A stretch of 14,152 nucleotides of DNA from CBDUZS01 sp965371785 (GTDB lineage Bacteria; Fermentibacterota; Fermentibacteria; Fermentibacterales; JCC-6). The notes under the pieces were generated by a model that saw nothing but the letters and a program-made list of their open reading frames with translations, was not told the origin of the DNA and did not search any database. The stretch lies in the NCBI GenBank assembly GCA_965371785.1, contig CBDUZS010000063.1, positions 1 through 14,152 on the forward strand, read 5' to 3'. Positions 7,767-14,112 of this stretch are shown piece by piece; position 1 is the first letter of the stretch; every line of letters starts with the position of its first letter. Both the position numbers and the translations under genes were made by a program.

Positions 7767-8036
7767 ATGTGGATGATGCCATTCGATGATGAGGGTGAAC
7801 TCGGAGATCTGATAGCCCTCAACATGGCGAACATGATGCCGTTTTGACTCAAGAACATGCTCCCGAGGGTTCCTCGGGATATCAGGATTCTGTTAGTGAA
7901 GAAGATGCTTGAGATCCTTGTTTGCGAAGGCCTTGGCGATCTGCCAGATGAAGATTACCTGTTGCTTTCGGAAGATCTTTGCGAGTTCATCAGACAGAGG
8001 AAGAAAAGGGAGGGTTCGATCCCGGAAGCCTGTTGA
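7767..8036 (+). CDS. Small Met-rich protein with in-frame TGA, candidate selenoprotein (89 residues if read through)
   Basis: The family is not recognised. ATG 7767 has an excellent ribosome binding site (GGGAG at 7756-7760, 6-base spacer). The frame runs 26 codons (start MWMMPFDDEGELGD, end NMANMMPF) to TGA at 7845-7847. It then stays open in the same frame for 62 more codons, which read like a real protein (ILLVKKMLEILVCEGLGDL, DEDYLLLSEDLCEFIRQRKK), to TGA at 8034-8036. Arginine codon use (AGG, AGA) resembles the neighbours. A perfect hairpin starts 14 bases after the first TGA, so I read residue 27 as a possible selenocysteine. The first 26 residues contain six Met and the motif MMPF twice. 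The product looks soluble: no membrane segment, and a basic, helical C-terminal half with two internal cysteines and a terminal one. Alternatives are a nonsense-mutated pseudogene, a 26-residue peptide, or a sequencing error. It starts 85 bases after the cyclase gene. Confidence 0.5.
7861..7879 (+). promoter_or_regulatory. Candidate bacterial SECIS hairpin for the small gene
   Basis: TCCCGAGGGTTCCTCGGGA is a perfect 8-bp stem with a 3-base loop, or equivalently 7 bp around GGTTC. It begins 14 bases after the in-frame TGA at 7845-7847. The apical GG (7867-7868) lies 20-21 bases past the TGA; in E. coli fdhF the corresponding GG is at about 19-20. Bacterial SECIS elements have a stem-loop whose apical G lies roughly 16-37 nt after UGA. 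There is no T-run after it, so a terminator is less likely. The role as SECIS is inference. Confidence 0.5.
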
Positions 8037-8114
8037 GGCGGCGTCGCGAAGGGCTGAGGATCAGTCCGACACGCATAAAGTTTTTCTGCCCGTCGGAATA
8101 GACAGCATTCCCCG

Positions 8115-8163
8115 ATGTACACATTGCTGTTCATCGATATCGAGAGTCCTACTCACTGCGAAA
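8115..8163 (+). pseudogene. Possible remnant of a class III cyclase N-terminus
   Basis: From ATG 8115 the frame reads MYTLLFIDIESPTHCEM. TLLFIDIESPT resembles the first strand and metal-Asp motif of class III cyclases, commonly TLLFTDIEGST, at 8 of 11 positions. The similarity ends there and the frame runs into the 3' end of the minus-strand gene, stopping at 8261. It could be a degraded duplicate of the neighbouring cyclase type or a chance match over a few residues. I see no ribosome binding site. Confidence 0.15.
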
Positions 8164-8197
8164 TGACAAGTCCATCCAGGAACTTACAGGCATGCTC

Positions 8198-10294
8198 TTA
8201 TCTGAGAATCACTAACCTCCCGGTGAACTCGGAGCAGTCACCCGAGATGCGGACTGTATAAACTCCTGCGGGAAGATGACCTGTTCCGAGCGTAGTGCAT
8301 GTTCCTCCCGGCTGAACTGGAATCTGACCGGTAGCAAGAACGCTCCTTCCCATGATGTCAAAGACCGTGATCTCGATGCTCCCGTTCTCCGTAGAGTTTA
8401 CGAGTAGATTCACGGTGTTCGACGCGGGATTTGGATAAAGAGCTGTTTTCGTAATACTTGCGTTTACTGAAGTGCCGATTCCGGTCCAGTCGACGTATGC
8501 CGAATCGATGTTTGAAAGCCCCGTCTCGACCAGGTTCGAATCGATAGCGCTGACAGCGAAGTAATTCCAGCCTGTGGGAAGCTCCCAGATGCTCACCTGG
8601 CGTTCGGCAGTCAGGAATAGAGAAGTCAGCTGGGAAGAAGAAGTACCCTGCCATATCCTGTACAGGTCATACTGATCGTTACCGAAAACGTTGTAAGTGA
8701 GGACCACCGTGCTGTTGGAACTGTCGACTTCGGCTACCAGATACGGTATGAGAGCCTGTCCCTCCCAGTCGTATTTGTTCGCTCTGTAGCTTTCGTAGAC
8801 AGGGTTAACGAACCGCATCGAGTGTTCCTCGGTTCCATCCGGGTTGACTTCCGTCACGTCGGAAAATGTCGTACTGCCAACGACATCTCCCCAGCCGATG
8901 ACGTAATTGCCGCCCGGTATTCGCTGAACGGAACCAAGGTGTGAGCCGTAGAGACCTGATTCCTGGTAACTCCAGACAAGTGTTGCCGTCATGCTGCCCG
9001 TATCGAGCTGGTATTCCAGACCCCTCGAGATCTGGGGACTGTGGAACCTGCCGTTGTCAAAAACTGTGTAGAGCCCGGCTCCTGATGAGCGGAAATCGTG
9101 CTGCGAACTGAAACCGCCAAGCGGATCACCCAGCATGGTAAACCAGCTGGAATCGGCATCGAGTCCGCCGAATCGCCAGATGATATCCCCCGTAACCTGG
9201 TCGATCTTCGTGCCTTCACACATTGCCAGGCAGGAGATCAGAATGTGGCCGTCGAGATCTTCGGAGATCGAATTGCAGTGCACGTAATCCACAACCGCAC
9301 CCGTCAGATCGACGAAGTGAGCAGCCTCTGTAATCTCGAAGTGATCGAAACTGCTCCATTGAAAGACCGGCATGTGATTCTCATCCTGTTCCTGTATCAG
9401 GAGTCCCAGGACAAGCGCATTGGGGTTTCCACCCGGAACGACCAGTGACATGTCGATGTACCTCGCATCGACTCCGATAAGGAGCGCATGCCCGTTTTCC
9501 CGCAGACCGAAGTCATGAATATCCGTGGGGTATCCGATTACCGTGAACGAATCCTGGAAAGCGTACGTGTCGTTCATTACAAGCCAGGTGGTGATATTGC
9601 CCGGTAATCTGGTGCCAAAGGTCAATAGCCCTCCCGGCTGAACTTCGACGCAGAATATCCCCTTGTTCCAGTGCCAGTAGAACACCGGCTCGGCATTGTT
9701 GTCTGCTATTATGACGTAGGAGCTGGAGGTTGCATCTATCACAGTCAGAGAGCCCATGAAGAAGTAACCTTCTTCAGGCTGCCCGGCAACGTTCAGAATA
9801 AGCGTTGGGAAGTCTAGCGGCAGGGATACACCCGAGGAGAGATTTCCTCGATGACTTCTTCGGTAATCGTCTGACAAGCAATCACTGGACGCGGATAATT
9901 CCTCCGGGAAAGCGAAAAGCCTCCCAGGTGGATCAACGGGTCGCACATCGAAAGACCACTCGGCAGAACTACCCGGCCACTCGAGGCTTACGTCAACTCT
10001 TTCACCTGCCGAAAAAGCCCTTTCTGGAGAGAGCACCAGCCTTCGGTCGTCGTAAGAGATGTAACGCCGGAAATCGAGCATTCCCGAAATGCTTCCAGTC
10101 ACCCGAATATCCATGGTTTCGGGAACCGGTCCGTTGAAACCGATTATCAGCCGTGTCTCGGTGCTCTGCCATTCTGAGCCATCCAGGGGAGAGATGTAGA
10201 TTATCCTGTTGTCAATCGAATCAGCGTTTGGGTAACCTGCCGAGGATGTAATTACGCACAGGAGGATATGGATCGTACACACAACAATGTTCAC
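8198..10294 (-). CDS. Exported arylsulfotransferase-family (ASST-like) protein with C-terminal sorting domain
   Basis: About 698 residues from GTG 10294, chosen because it places the hydrophobic signal sequence (IVVCTIHILLCVITSSAG) at the N-terminus. The ribosome binding site is weak; a TTG 27 bases upstream at 10339 is less likely. An Ig-like region (SPLDGSEW...RVDVSLEWPG) is followed by a propeller domain of the arylsulfotransferase type. Three histidines, H260 (DIHDFGL), H339 (DYVHCNSI) and H399 (SSQHDFRS), plus Arg374 (WRFGG), fit the spacing of the active-site residues of bacterial ASST, which transfers sulfate from an aryl sulfate through a sulfo-histidine. An Fn3-like segment and a final ~80-residue sorting domain (ALYPNP, VFDIMGRS, GVYTVRIS, RLVILR) follow, implying secretion or surface attachment. 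Actual sulfotransferase activity is inferred, not certain. It lies 81 bases downstream of the beta-barrel gene on the same strand, probably one operon. The stop is TAA. Confidence 0.85.
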   Translation of the reverse strand: MNIVVCTIHILLCVITSSAGYPNADSIDNRIIYISPLDGSEWQSTETRLIIGFNGPVPETMDIRVTGSISGMLDFRRYISYDDRRLVLSPERAFSAGERVDVSLEWPGSSAEWSFDVRPVDPPGRLFAFPEELSASSDCLSDDYRRSHRGNLSSGVSLPLDFPTLILNVAGQPEEGYFFMGSLTVIDATSSSYVIIADNNAEPVFYWHWNKGIFCVEVQPGGLLTFGTRLPGNITTWLVMNDTYAFQDSFTVIGYPTDIHDFGLRENGHALLIGVDARYIDMSLVVPGGNPNALVLGLLIQEQDENHMPVFQWSSFDHFEITEAAHFVDLTGAVVDYVHCNSISEDLDGHILISCLAMCEGTKIDQVTGDIIWRFGGLDADSSWFTMLGDPLGGFSSQHDFRSSGAGLYTVFDNGRFHSPQISRGLEYQLDTGSMTATLVWSYQESGLYGSHLGSVQRIPGGNYVIGWGDVVGSTTFSDVTEVNPDGTEEHSMRFVNPVYESYRANKYDWEGQALIPYLVAEVDSSNSTVVLTYNVFGNDQYDLYRIWQGTSSSQLTSLFLTAERQVSIWELPTGWNYFAVSAIDSNLVETGLSNIDSAYVDWTGIGTSVNASITKTALYPNPASNTVNLLVNSTENGSIEITVFDIMGRSVLATGQIPVQPGGTCTTLGTGHLPAGVYTVRISGDCSEFTGRLVILR

Positions 10295-10375
10295 ATCGTA
10301 ACCGAAGCTTTCACAAGAAGTATTCGAGTCATAATGCAACAGCTGACTGTGCTGGCGAGCCGCAGCCTCGAAGGA

Positions 10376-11293
10376 TCAATGCTCCAGGAGTTCCTGCATT
10401 CTGCGTAATTCCTCTTCCGCCTGTTTCCTCAAAGCTTCGAGTTCCGAGAGAGCTTCTCTCTGTTGGATCTCAGTCTGACGCATGGTGGTACTGACGCTTG
10501 GTCTGTACAGCGGTCCGAACGTCAGCTCGACGCCAATACCGAACTTCATGTTCTGCATCACGTCCGTCTTGTCGCGGGTTTCAGAGGATGTGAGCATCTC
10601 CTCTATCTCGGTTACAGCGCCCTGGAATGTGATGAGAGAGTTGAAGCTGTATTCGACACCTACGTTTGCGTCCCGGCCGTCCCATTCGAGCATGAGATTG
10701 AACTCAGGGGAGAATCTGATCCTGGTGGAGCAGAACAGGCCAGGGATGAAACTCGATGATTCGGTGGTGTCGAGATGTACGGGCTGGAAACGGCCGATTC
10801 CGTAACCGAGGCTGATGTCTACGGGGATACCGGATACGTAACGCAGATCTTTCGTCAAGACGATGTATGCCGAAAAATTCTGTTTGTCGCCGCTGCCGGT
10901 GCCGTAGAGCTCACCGTTGTCCTGCTCGTAGAATTCGTAATTCTCTTCACCGGTAATGTTCTGCACACCAATAGCGATACCTGGCAGGTCGAGTGATTCC
11001 TTTATTGGAACAAGTTTCAGATGACCTGAGATGCCGCCCTTTCCCAGGTAACAGAGACCGATCTGTCCGATATCGAATAGACCGAACTCGATGTGTCCGG
11101 CAACGGCGAAGTCGCTTTCGGTCTGCCCGGTGGAGTCCTCGTAGGAGAACATCGTAAAGGCTGAACCGACTCTTATTTCTGTATGGTCGAGCAGAGAGAT
11201 GTCCGGCGTGTCTATCAGACCGTCCCTCGCGAAGGGAAGAGAGCCCGCTGCCGCAAGACCGGTAAGCATGAGTATGCCAGTCAGAGGTTTCAT
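10376..11293 (-). CDS. Putative outer-membrane beta-barrel protein with C-terminal coiled coil
   Basis: A 305-residue protein. A signal peptide (MKPLTGILMLTGLAAAGS) precedes a body rich in alternating amphipathic strands and Gly/aromatic turns (AGHIEFGLFDIGQIGLCYLG, IPVDISLGYGIGRF, NLMLEWDGRDANVGVEYSF, MKFGIGVELTFGP). This is typical of outer-membrane barrels such as the YjbH-like or porin-like families; no exact family is claimed. The last ~35 residues (RQTEIQQREALSELEALRKQ and onwards) form a charged coiled coil, unusual after a barrel and probably periplasmic, perhaps contacting peptidoglycan or a partner. The start has AAAGGA just upstream of the ATG. The stop is TGA (minus strand 10378-10376). 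It is divergent from the FG-GAP gene with 123 bases between starts, and upstream of the ASST-like gene, for which it could serve as an outer-membrane partner (speculative). Confidence 0.7.
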   Translation of the reverse strand: MKPLTGILMLTGLAAAGSLPFARDGLIDTPDISLLDHTEIRVGSAFTMFSYEDSTGQTESDFAVAGHIEFGLFDIGQIGLCYLGKGGISGHLKLVPIKESLDLPGIAIGVQNITGEENYEFYEQDNGELYGTGSGDKQNFSAYIVLTKDLRYVSGIPVDISLGYGIGRFQPVHLDTTESSSFIPGLFCSTRIRFSPEFNLMLEWDGRDANVGVEYSFNSLITFQGAVTEIEEMLTSSETRDKTDVMQNMKFGIGVELTFGPLYRPSVSTTMRQTEIQQREALSELEALRKQAEEELRRMQELLEH

Positions 11294-11416
11294 GGTTCCT
11301 TTCTAGCCTCGAGCAATGATACGCCATGCCATCCCTTTCGACAATGCTCATTGACCTGTGAACCCAGCCCGCTCATGTATTAACTATCAAATTACAAGGG
11401 AATTTGGAGGTTTGCA
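11294..11416. promoter_or_regulatory. Divergent intergenic region between beta-barrel and FG-GAP genes
   Basis: It must carry leader and promoter functions for both directions. On the plus strand TTGACC (11351-11356) is a plausible -35 with only poor -10 candidates (ATGTAT at 11375-11380 or nearby), and GGAGG (11406-11410) is the ribosome binding site of the FG-GAP gene. On the minus strand I see only the ribosome binding site (AAAGGA) next to the ATG at 11293. There is no clear palindrome. Confidence 0.3.
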
Positions 11417-12646
11417 GTGAAAACGATTCTGGTGATGATTCTCGTCGTCTGCATTGCTTCTGCAGAAGTACCCGGTTTCCTGGAGCCAGTGCAGATTTCT
11501 GCTGATGGCGGTCTTCTCGATATTGGTCTCATGGCCGAACCCTTCATGATCGACTGGGACGGAGACGGGCTCAACGATCTACTCGTCGGGCAGTTCTCAC
11601 CGGGCAAGGTCAGTTTTTTCAAGAACGTGGGAACGAACACGGTACCGGTGTTCGAATTCCAGAACTACCTTCAGGCTGACGGTTCGGACATATCCGTCAG
11701 CGCTGGTTGATGCACGGGCGCAACCAATCCACAGGCTGTGGATTTCAACAACGACGGTATTCTCGACTTCATCCTCGGCGAGAGAAACGGCCAGTACTTC
11801 TTCTACACGGGTAACGGTGACGGAACCCTCCACTTCATCGGTCATCCATACGATGACATGGGGTTCCTTATCGAAAGGAACTACAACACTTCCGGTTACC
11901 TGGGTGACTGGAACGACGACGGCAGGCTGGACTTCATTGCAGGCGGTTACAACACGGAAACTACTTCGGGAGGTGTGTTCGAGGTCCACCTCAACACGAG
12001 TGATGATCCAACGTCTCCGATATGGGACGCTGATGTCATCGATCTCACATCCTTCTACAACAAGTGGCGAACCACCCACCAGTTCTCCGATCTCGATGGT
12101 GACGGCGATAAGGATCTGATCCTGGGCTACGAGATGGGTGATGTCTTCTTCGCCGAGAATACCGGCAGCAGCAGCAACCCGCAGTTTTCAACCTATGCCG
12201 TTATCCAGAGCGACGGCGGGCCGGTCAACGTCTACACGAATTTCAGCGGCGGCGGCAGAGCACGCGAAAACGTTTTCGACTACAACTCCGACGGTGTTCT
12301 CGATCTGCTCGTCGGATGCAACAGCGGCTGGATTTATCTGTTCATCGGCTACTACACCGGTATCGAGGAGGAAGCCACGCTGCCTCTGAACGCCTTCGGG
12401 CTGACATTGTCAGGCGTACCGACGACCGGAGCATTCACGGTGAACATTACCGCACCCGAGAACGTGCCCGTTGCAATCTCGATCTACGATGCTTCCGGAC
12501 GACAGGTCACATCGAGGACCGCAATGTGCACGGGTGGAAGCGGTGCACTCTACATGGATCTGGGCGGCAGCCCCGCCGGCATGTACCTGGTCACTGCAAC
12601 ATTCAGCGGAGAGACAAGAACCGCGAAACTGGTGTTGATTAACTGA
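11417..12646 (+). CDS. Exported FG-GAP/VCBS beta-propeller protein with in-frame TGA, candidate selenoprotein (409 residues)
   Basis: GTG 11417 has GGAGG six bases upstream and begins a signal peptide (MKTILVMILVVCIASA, cut before EVPGF). The frame meets TGA at 11708-11710 (residue 98, context VSAG-TGA-CTGAT) and then continues in the same frame to TGA at 12644-12646. Both sides belong to one protein. FG-GAP/VCBS calcium-binding repeats start at D46 (DWDGDG) before the TGA and at D109 (DFNNDG), D164 (DWNDDG), D225 (DLDGDG) and D288 (DYNSDG) after it, at a regular 55-63 residue spacing. Residues ~325-409 form a degenerate sorting domain (AISIYDASGRQ, AGMYLVTA, AKLVLIN). The reading frame is not shifted, and a perfect hairpin follows the TGA, so residue 98 may be selenocysteine in a Gly-Sec-Cys motif. 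The protein is likely secreted or on the surface; function unknown. Alternatively it is a nonsense mutant; a GTG at 11738 opens the downstream part but has no good ribosome binding site. Confidence 0.72.
11726..11744 (+). promoter_or_regulatory. Candidate bacterial SECIS hairpin for the FG-GAP gene
   Basis: AATCCACAGGCTGTGGATT folds as a perfect 8-bp stem with loop GGC, or 7 bp around AGGCT. It begins 16 bases after the in-frame TGA (11708-11710), and the apical GG (11734-11735) is 24-25 bases past it, within the usual bacterial SECIS range. The loop AGGCT resembles the AGGTCT apical loop of the E. coli fdhF element. It lies within the coding region, as bacterial SECIS elements do. Function is inferred. 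Confidence 0.5.
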
Positions 12647-12710
12647 ACAGATTAGTGGGCGGCAAGCCCGTCCCATGCGCCGGCTGCTCGCTTGATCAGG
12701 GAGGAAACCC

Positions 12711-13502
12711 GTGAGACTGGAAGACGTTTCCAGGGAGACCGAAGGTACCTTTTTCCGGTGTCTGCATGACGAAAGAGCCGATGACCCGCGGGTGGTCGAG
12801 ATCCGTCGCCGCTGGTTCGAACAACACAAGAAGCTGGGGCTGAGGGCTAAGGTCCTGTTCGACGATTCCGGTCAGGTTGTGGGTCTTTGCCACTACCTGC
12901 CTGTCGAGCATTCGCATTACGAGGGAAAAGGCCTGATGGCGATCCTGTGCATGTGGGTGCACGGCTACGACCATCACATAGGGAACCAGCAGGGCCAGGG
13001 CTATGGCAGGCTCATGCTCGAGGCCATCGAAAAGGATGCCAGGGAGTCCGGATTCAAGGGTGTGACCGTCTGGGGGAAGGACTTCCCCTACTGGAATCCC
13101 GTCTCGTTCTACGAGCACATGGGTTATTCAAGGGTCGACCAGATCGACAACGATGTCCTCGTCTGGAAACCTTTCACCGATGACGCAACGCCCCCGCGGA
13201 TGCTCAGGCAAATGAAGAAGGGAACCCTGTATGCTGACAGGGTCAGCGTGGTCTCTCTCTTTACCGGATGGTGTAACGGCTGCGGTTTCAACATGATGGC
13301 CCGGGAAGCGGTGGAAGGGCTCGAAGACATCGTCGAATTCACCGAAGTGGACACATCGGTCAGGAGCAACCTGCTCGAATGGGGCATATCGGATGGAATC
13401 CTCCTGGACGGAGAATCTTACCGCTCCGATGGCCCACCCTTCACTGCAGAGGAACTCCGGGCAGACATCATGAACCTCTACGGGAAGAAGACAGGGGAAT
13501 AA
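12711..13502 (+). CDS. GNAT-family N-acetyltransferase fused to a thioredoxin-like CxxC domain
   Basis: A 263-residue cytoplasmic protein. GTG 12711 is preceded by GGGAGG (12699-12704, 6-base spacer). The N-terminal ~160 residues form a GNAT fold, with the acetyl-CoA pyrophosphate-binding motif Q94-G-Q-G97-Y-G99 (QQGQGYGRLMLEAI) and the C-terminal GNAT strand/helix features (FPYWNPVSFYEHMGYSRVD). The acceptor substrate is unknown. Residues ~170-263 resemble a thioredoxin-like domain: strand VSVVSLFTGW, then C188-N-G-C191 at a helix start, then strand IVEFTEVDT. This arrangement is like the GNAT proteins carrying a YoaP-type C-terminal domain, though here with a complete CxxC pair. A redox or metal-linked role of the C-terminal part is inference. 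The stop is TAA. It is followed by the di-iron gene 92 bases downstream on the same strand. Confidence 0.82.
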   Translation: MRLEDVSRETEGTFFRCLHDERADDPRVVEIRRRWFEQHKKLGLRAKVLFDDSGQVVGLCHYLPVEHSHYEGKGLMAILCMWVHGYDHHIGNQQGQGYGRLMLEAIEKDARESGFKGVTVWGKDFPYWNPVSFYEHMGYSRVDQIDNDVLVWKPFTDDATPPRMLRQMKKGTLYADRVSVVSLFTGWCNGCGFNMMAREAVEGLEDIVEFTEVDTSVRSNLLEWGISDGILLDGESYRSDGPPFTAEELRADIMNLYGKKTGE

Positions 13503-13594
13503 CAACGGACATCAGGTTGCGTTATATACGTTGGTCGATGTGTGAAACAGATAAGGCCTGATGGCCTGAACGAAGACAGGACATGGAGGATCTC

Positions 13595-14047
13595 ATGAGG
13601 GAATGGATATCGGTGGACGACGTGCTCGACTTTGCCATCGGTGAAGAGGAGGGGGCTGTAGCCTTCTATACCGCCCTGGCCGAAAGGGCGGAATCACCCG
13701 GCATGCGCAAGGCTTTTCAGGAATTTGCACGGGAGGAAATGGGTCACAAGGACAAGCTCATGGCCGTGAAGAGTGGCGAGACCTTCAATCCCTCGGATCA
13801 ATCCGTTGAAGACCTGAAAATAGGCGATTACCTGGTTGACATAGTACCCAGTCCCGACATGAGTTTCCAGGATGCTCTCATCCTGGCCATGAAGAAGGAG
13901 AAATCCGCTTTCAGGCTCTACTCCGACCTTGCTGAAGTAACTTCCGATGAACGGGTCAGGAACGTCTTCCTGTCACTGGCACAGGAGGAAGCGAAGCACA
14001 AACTCAGATTCGAGCTGGAGTACGACGACCTGCTATCGGAGAACTGA
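13595..14047 (+). CDS. Rubrerythrin/ferritin-like di-iron protein
   Basis: A 150-residue four-helix-bundle protein of the rubrerythrin-like ferritin superfamily. The two iron-binding half-motifs are visible: E18-x-x-A-x-x-F-Y (EEGAVAFY) with E48-x-x-H51 (REEMGHK), then E-x-x-A-x-x-L-Y (EKSAFRLY) with E-x-x-H (QEEAKHK). It lacks the C-terminal rubredoxin domain of classical rubrerythrin. Such proteins handle peroxide or iron in anaerobes and microaerobes; the exact reaction is not determinable here. The start is taken as ATG 13595, because GGAGG (13585-13589) lies 5 bases upstream; an in-frame ATG at 13583 overlaps this ribosome binding site. The stop is TGA, followed by a strong terminator. 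The neighbouring CxxC-containing acetyltransferase makes a shared redox-stress role possible but unproven. Confidence 0.9.
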   Translation: MREWISVDDVLDFAIGEEEGAVAFYTALAERAESPGMRKAFQEFAREEMGHKDKLMAVKSGETFNPSDQSVEDLKIGDYLVDIVPSPDMSFQDALILAMKKEKSAFRLYSDLAEVTSDERVRNVFLSLAQEEAKHKLRFELEYDDLLSEN

Positions 14048-14082
14048 CGGTACACGTCCAGCCTTCAGATGCACTGCAGAAG

Positions 14083-14112
14083 AAAGCCCCGGGTCTCCCC
14101 GGGGCTTTTCCT
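14083..14112 (+). terminator. Rho-independent terminator after the di-iron protein gene
   Basis: A perfect 11-bp GC-rich stem (14083-14093 with 14098-14108) has a TCTC loop and runs into TTCCTT. An A-tract start on the left arm and T-tract on the right make it potentially active in both directions. It lies 36 bases after the stop codon. Confidence 0.88.

Noticed and set aside
7861..7879. Hairpin as a rho-independent terminator for a 26-residue peptide or the cyclase gene.
   Set aside because: No T-run follows the stem, and coding-like sequence continues through it in the frame of the upstream ORF. A regulatory hairpin other than SECIS remains possible.
7909..8166. An 85-codon plus-strand ORF in another frame over the small gene.
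   Set aside because: Cys/Arg/Ser-rich composition typical of a shadow frame, no ribosome binding site, and it conflicts with the better-supported frame starting at 7767.
10295..10378. The beta-barrel gene and the ASST-like gene share a frame, separated by a TGA, which could be read as a third recoded stop joining them.
   Set aside because: The read-through would place a hydrophobic signal peptide in the middle of the fusion, the first product already ends in a complete coiled coil, and the hairpin after this TGA is only about 4 bp. Two genes in the same frame occur by chance one time in three.
11708..11710. Genetic code with TGA as Gly or Trp, as in Gracilibacteria/SR1 or Mycoplasma.
   Set aside because: TGA ends four conventional genes (EamA, beta-barrel, FG-GAP, di-iron protein), one of them 36 bases before a strong terminator. 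The base composition is also not AT-rich as expected for those lineages.
11738..12646. Separate gene starting at GTG 11738.
   Set aside because: No good ribosome binding site. It would begin inside a calcium-binding repeat without a signal peptide, while the upstream same-frame segment supplies both.
12652..12680. GGGC-GGCAA-GCCC hairpin after the FG-GAP stop as a terminator or SECIS.
   Set aside because: Only 4 bp with no T-run, and reading through the TGA meets TAG after two codons.
13554..13567. AGGCC-TGAT-GGCCT inverted repeat before the di-iron gene.
   Set aside because: A 5-bp stem is too short to call without recurrence or placement relative to a clear promoter.
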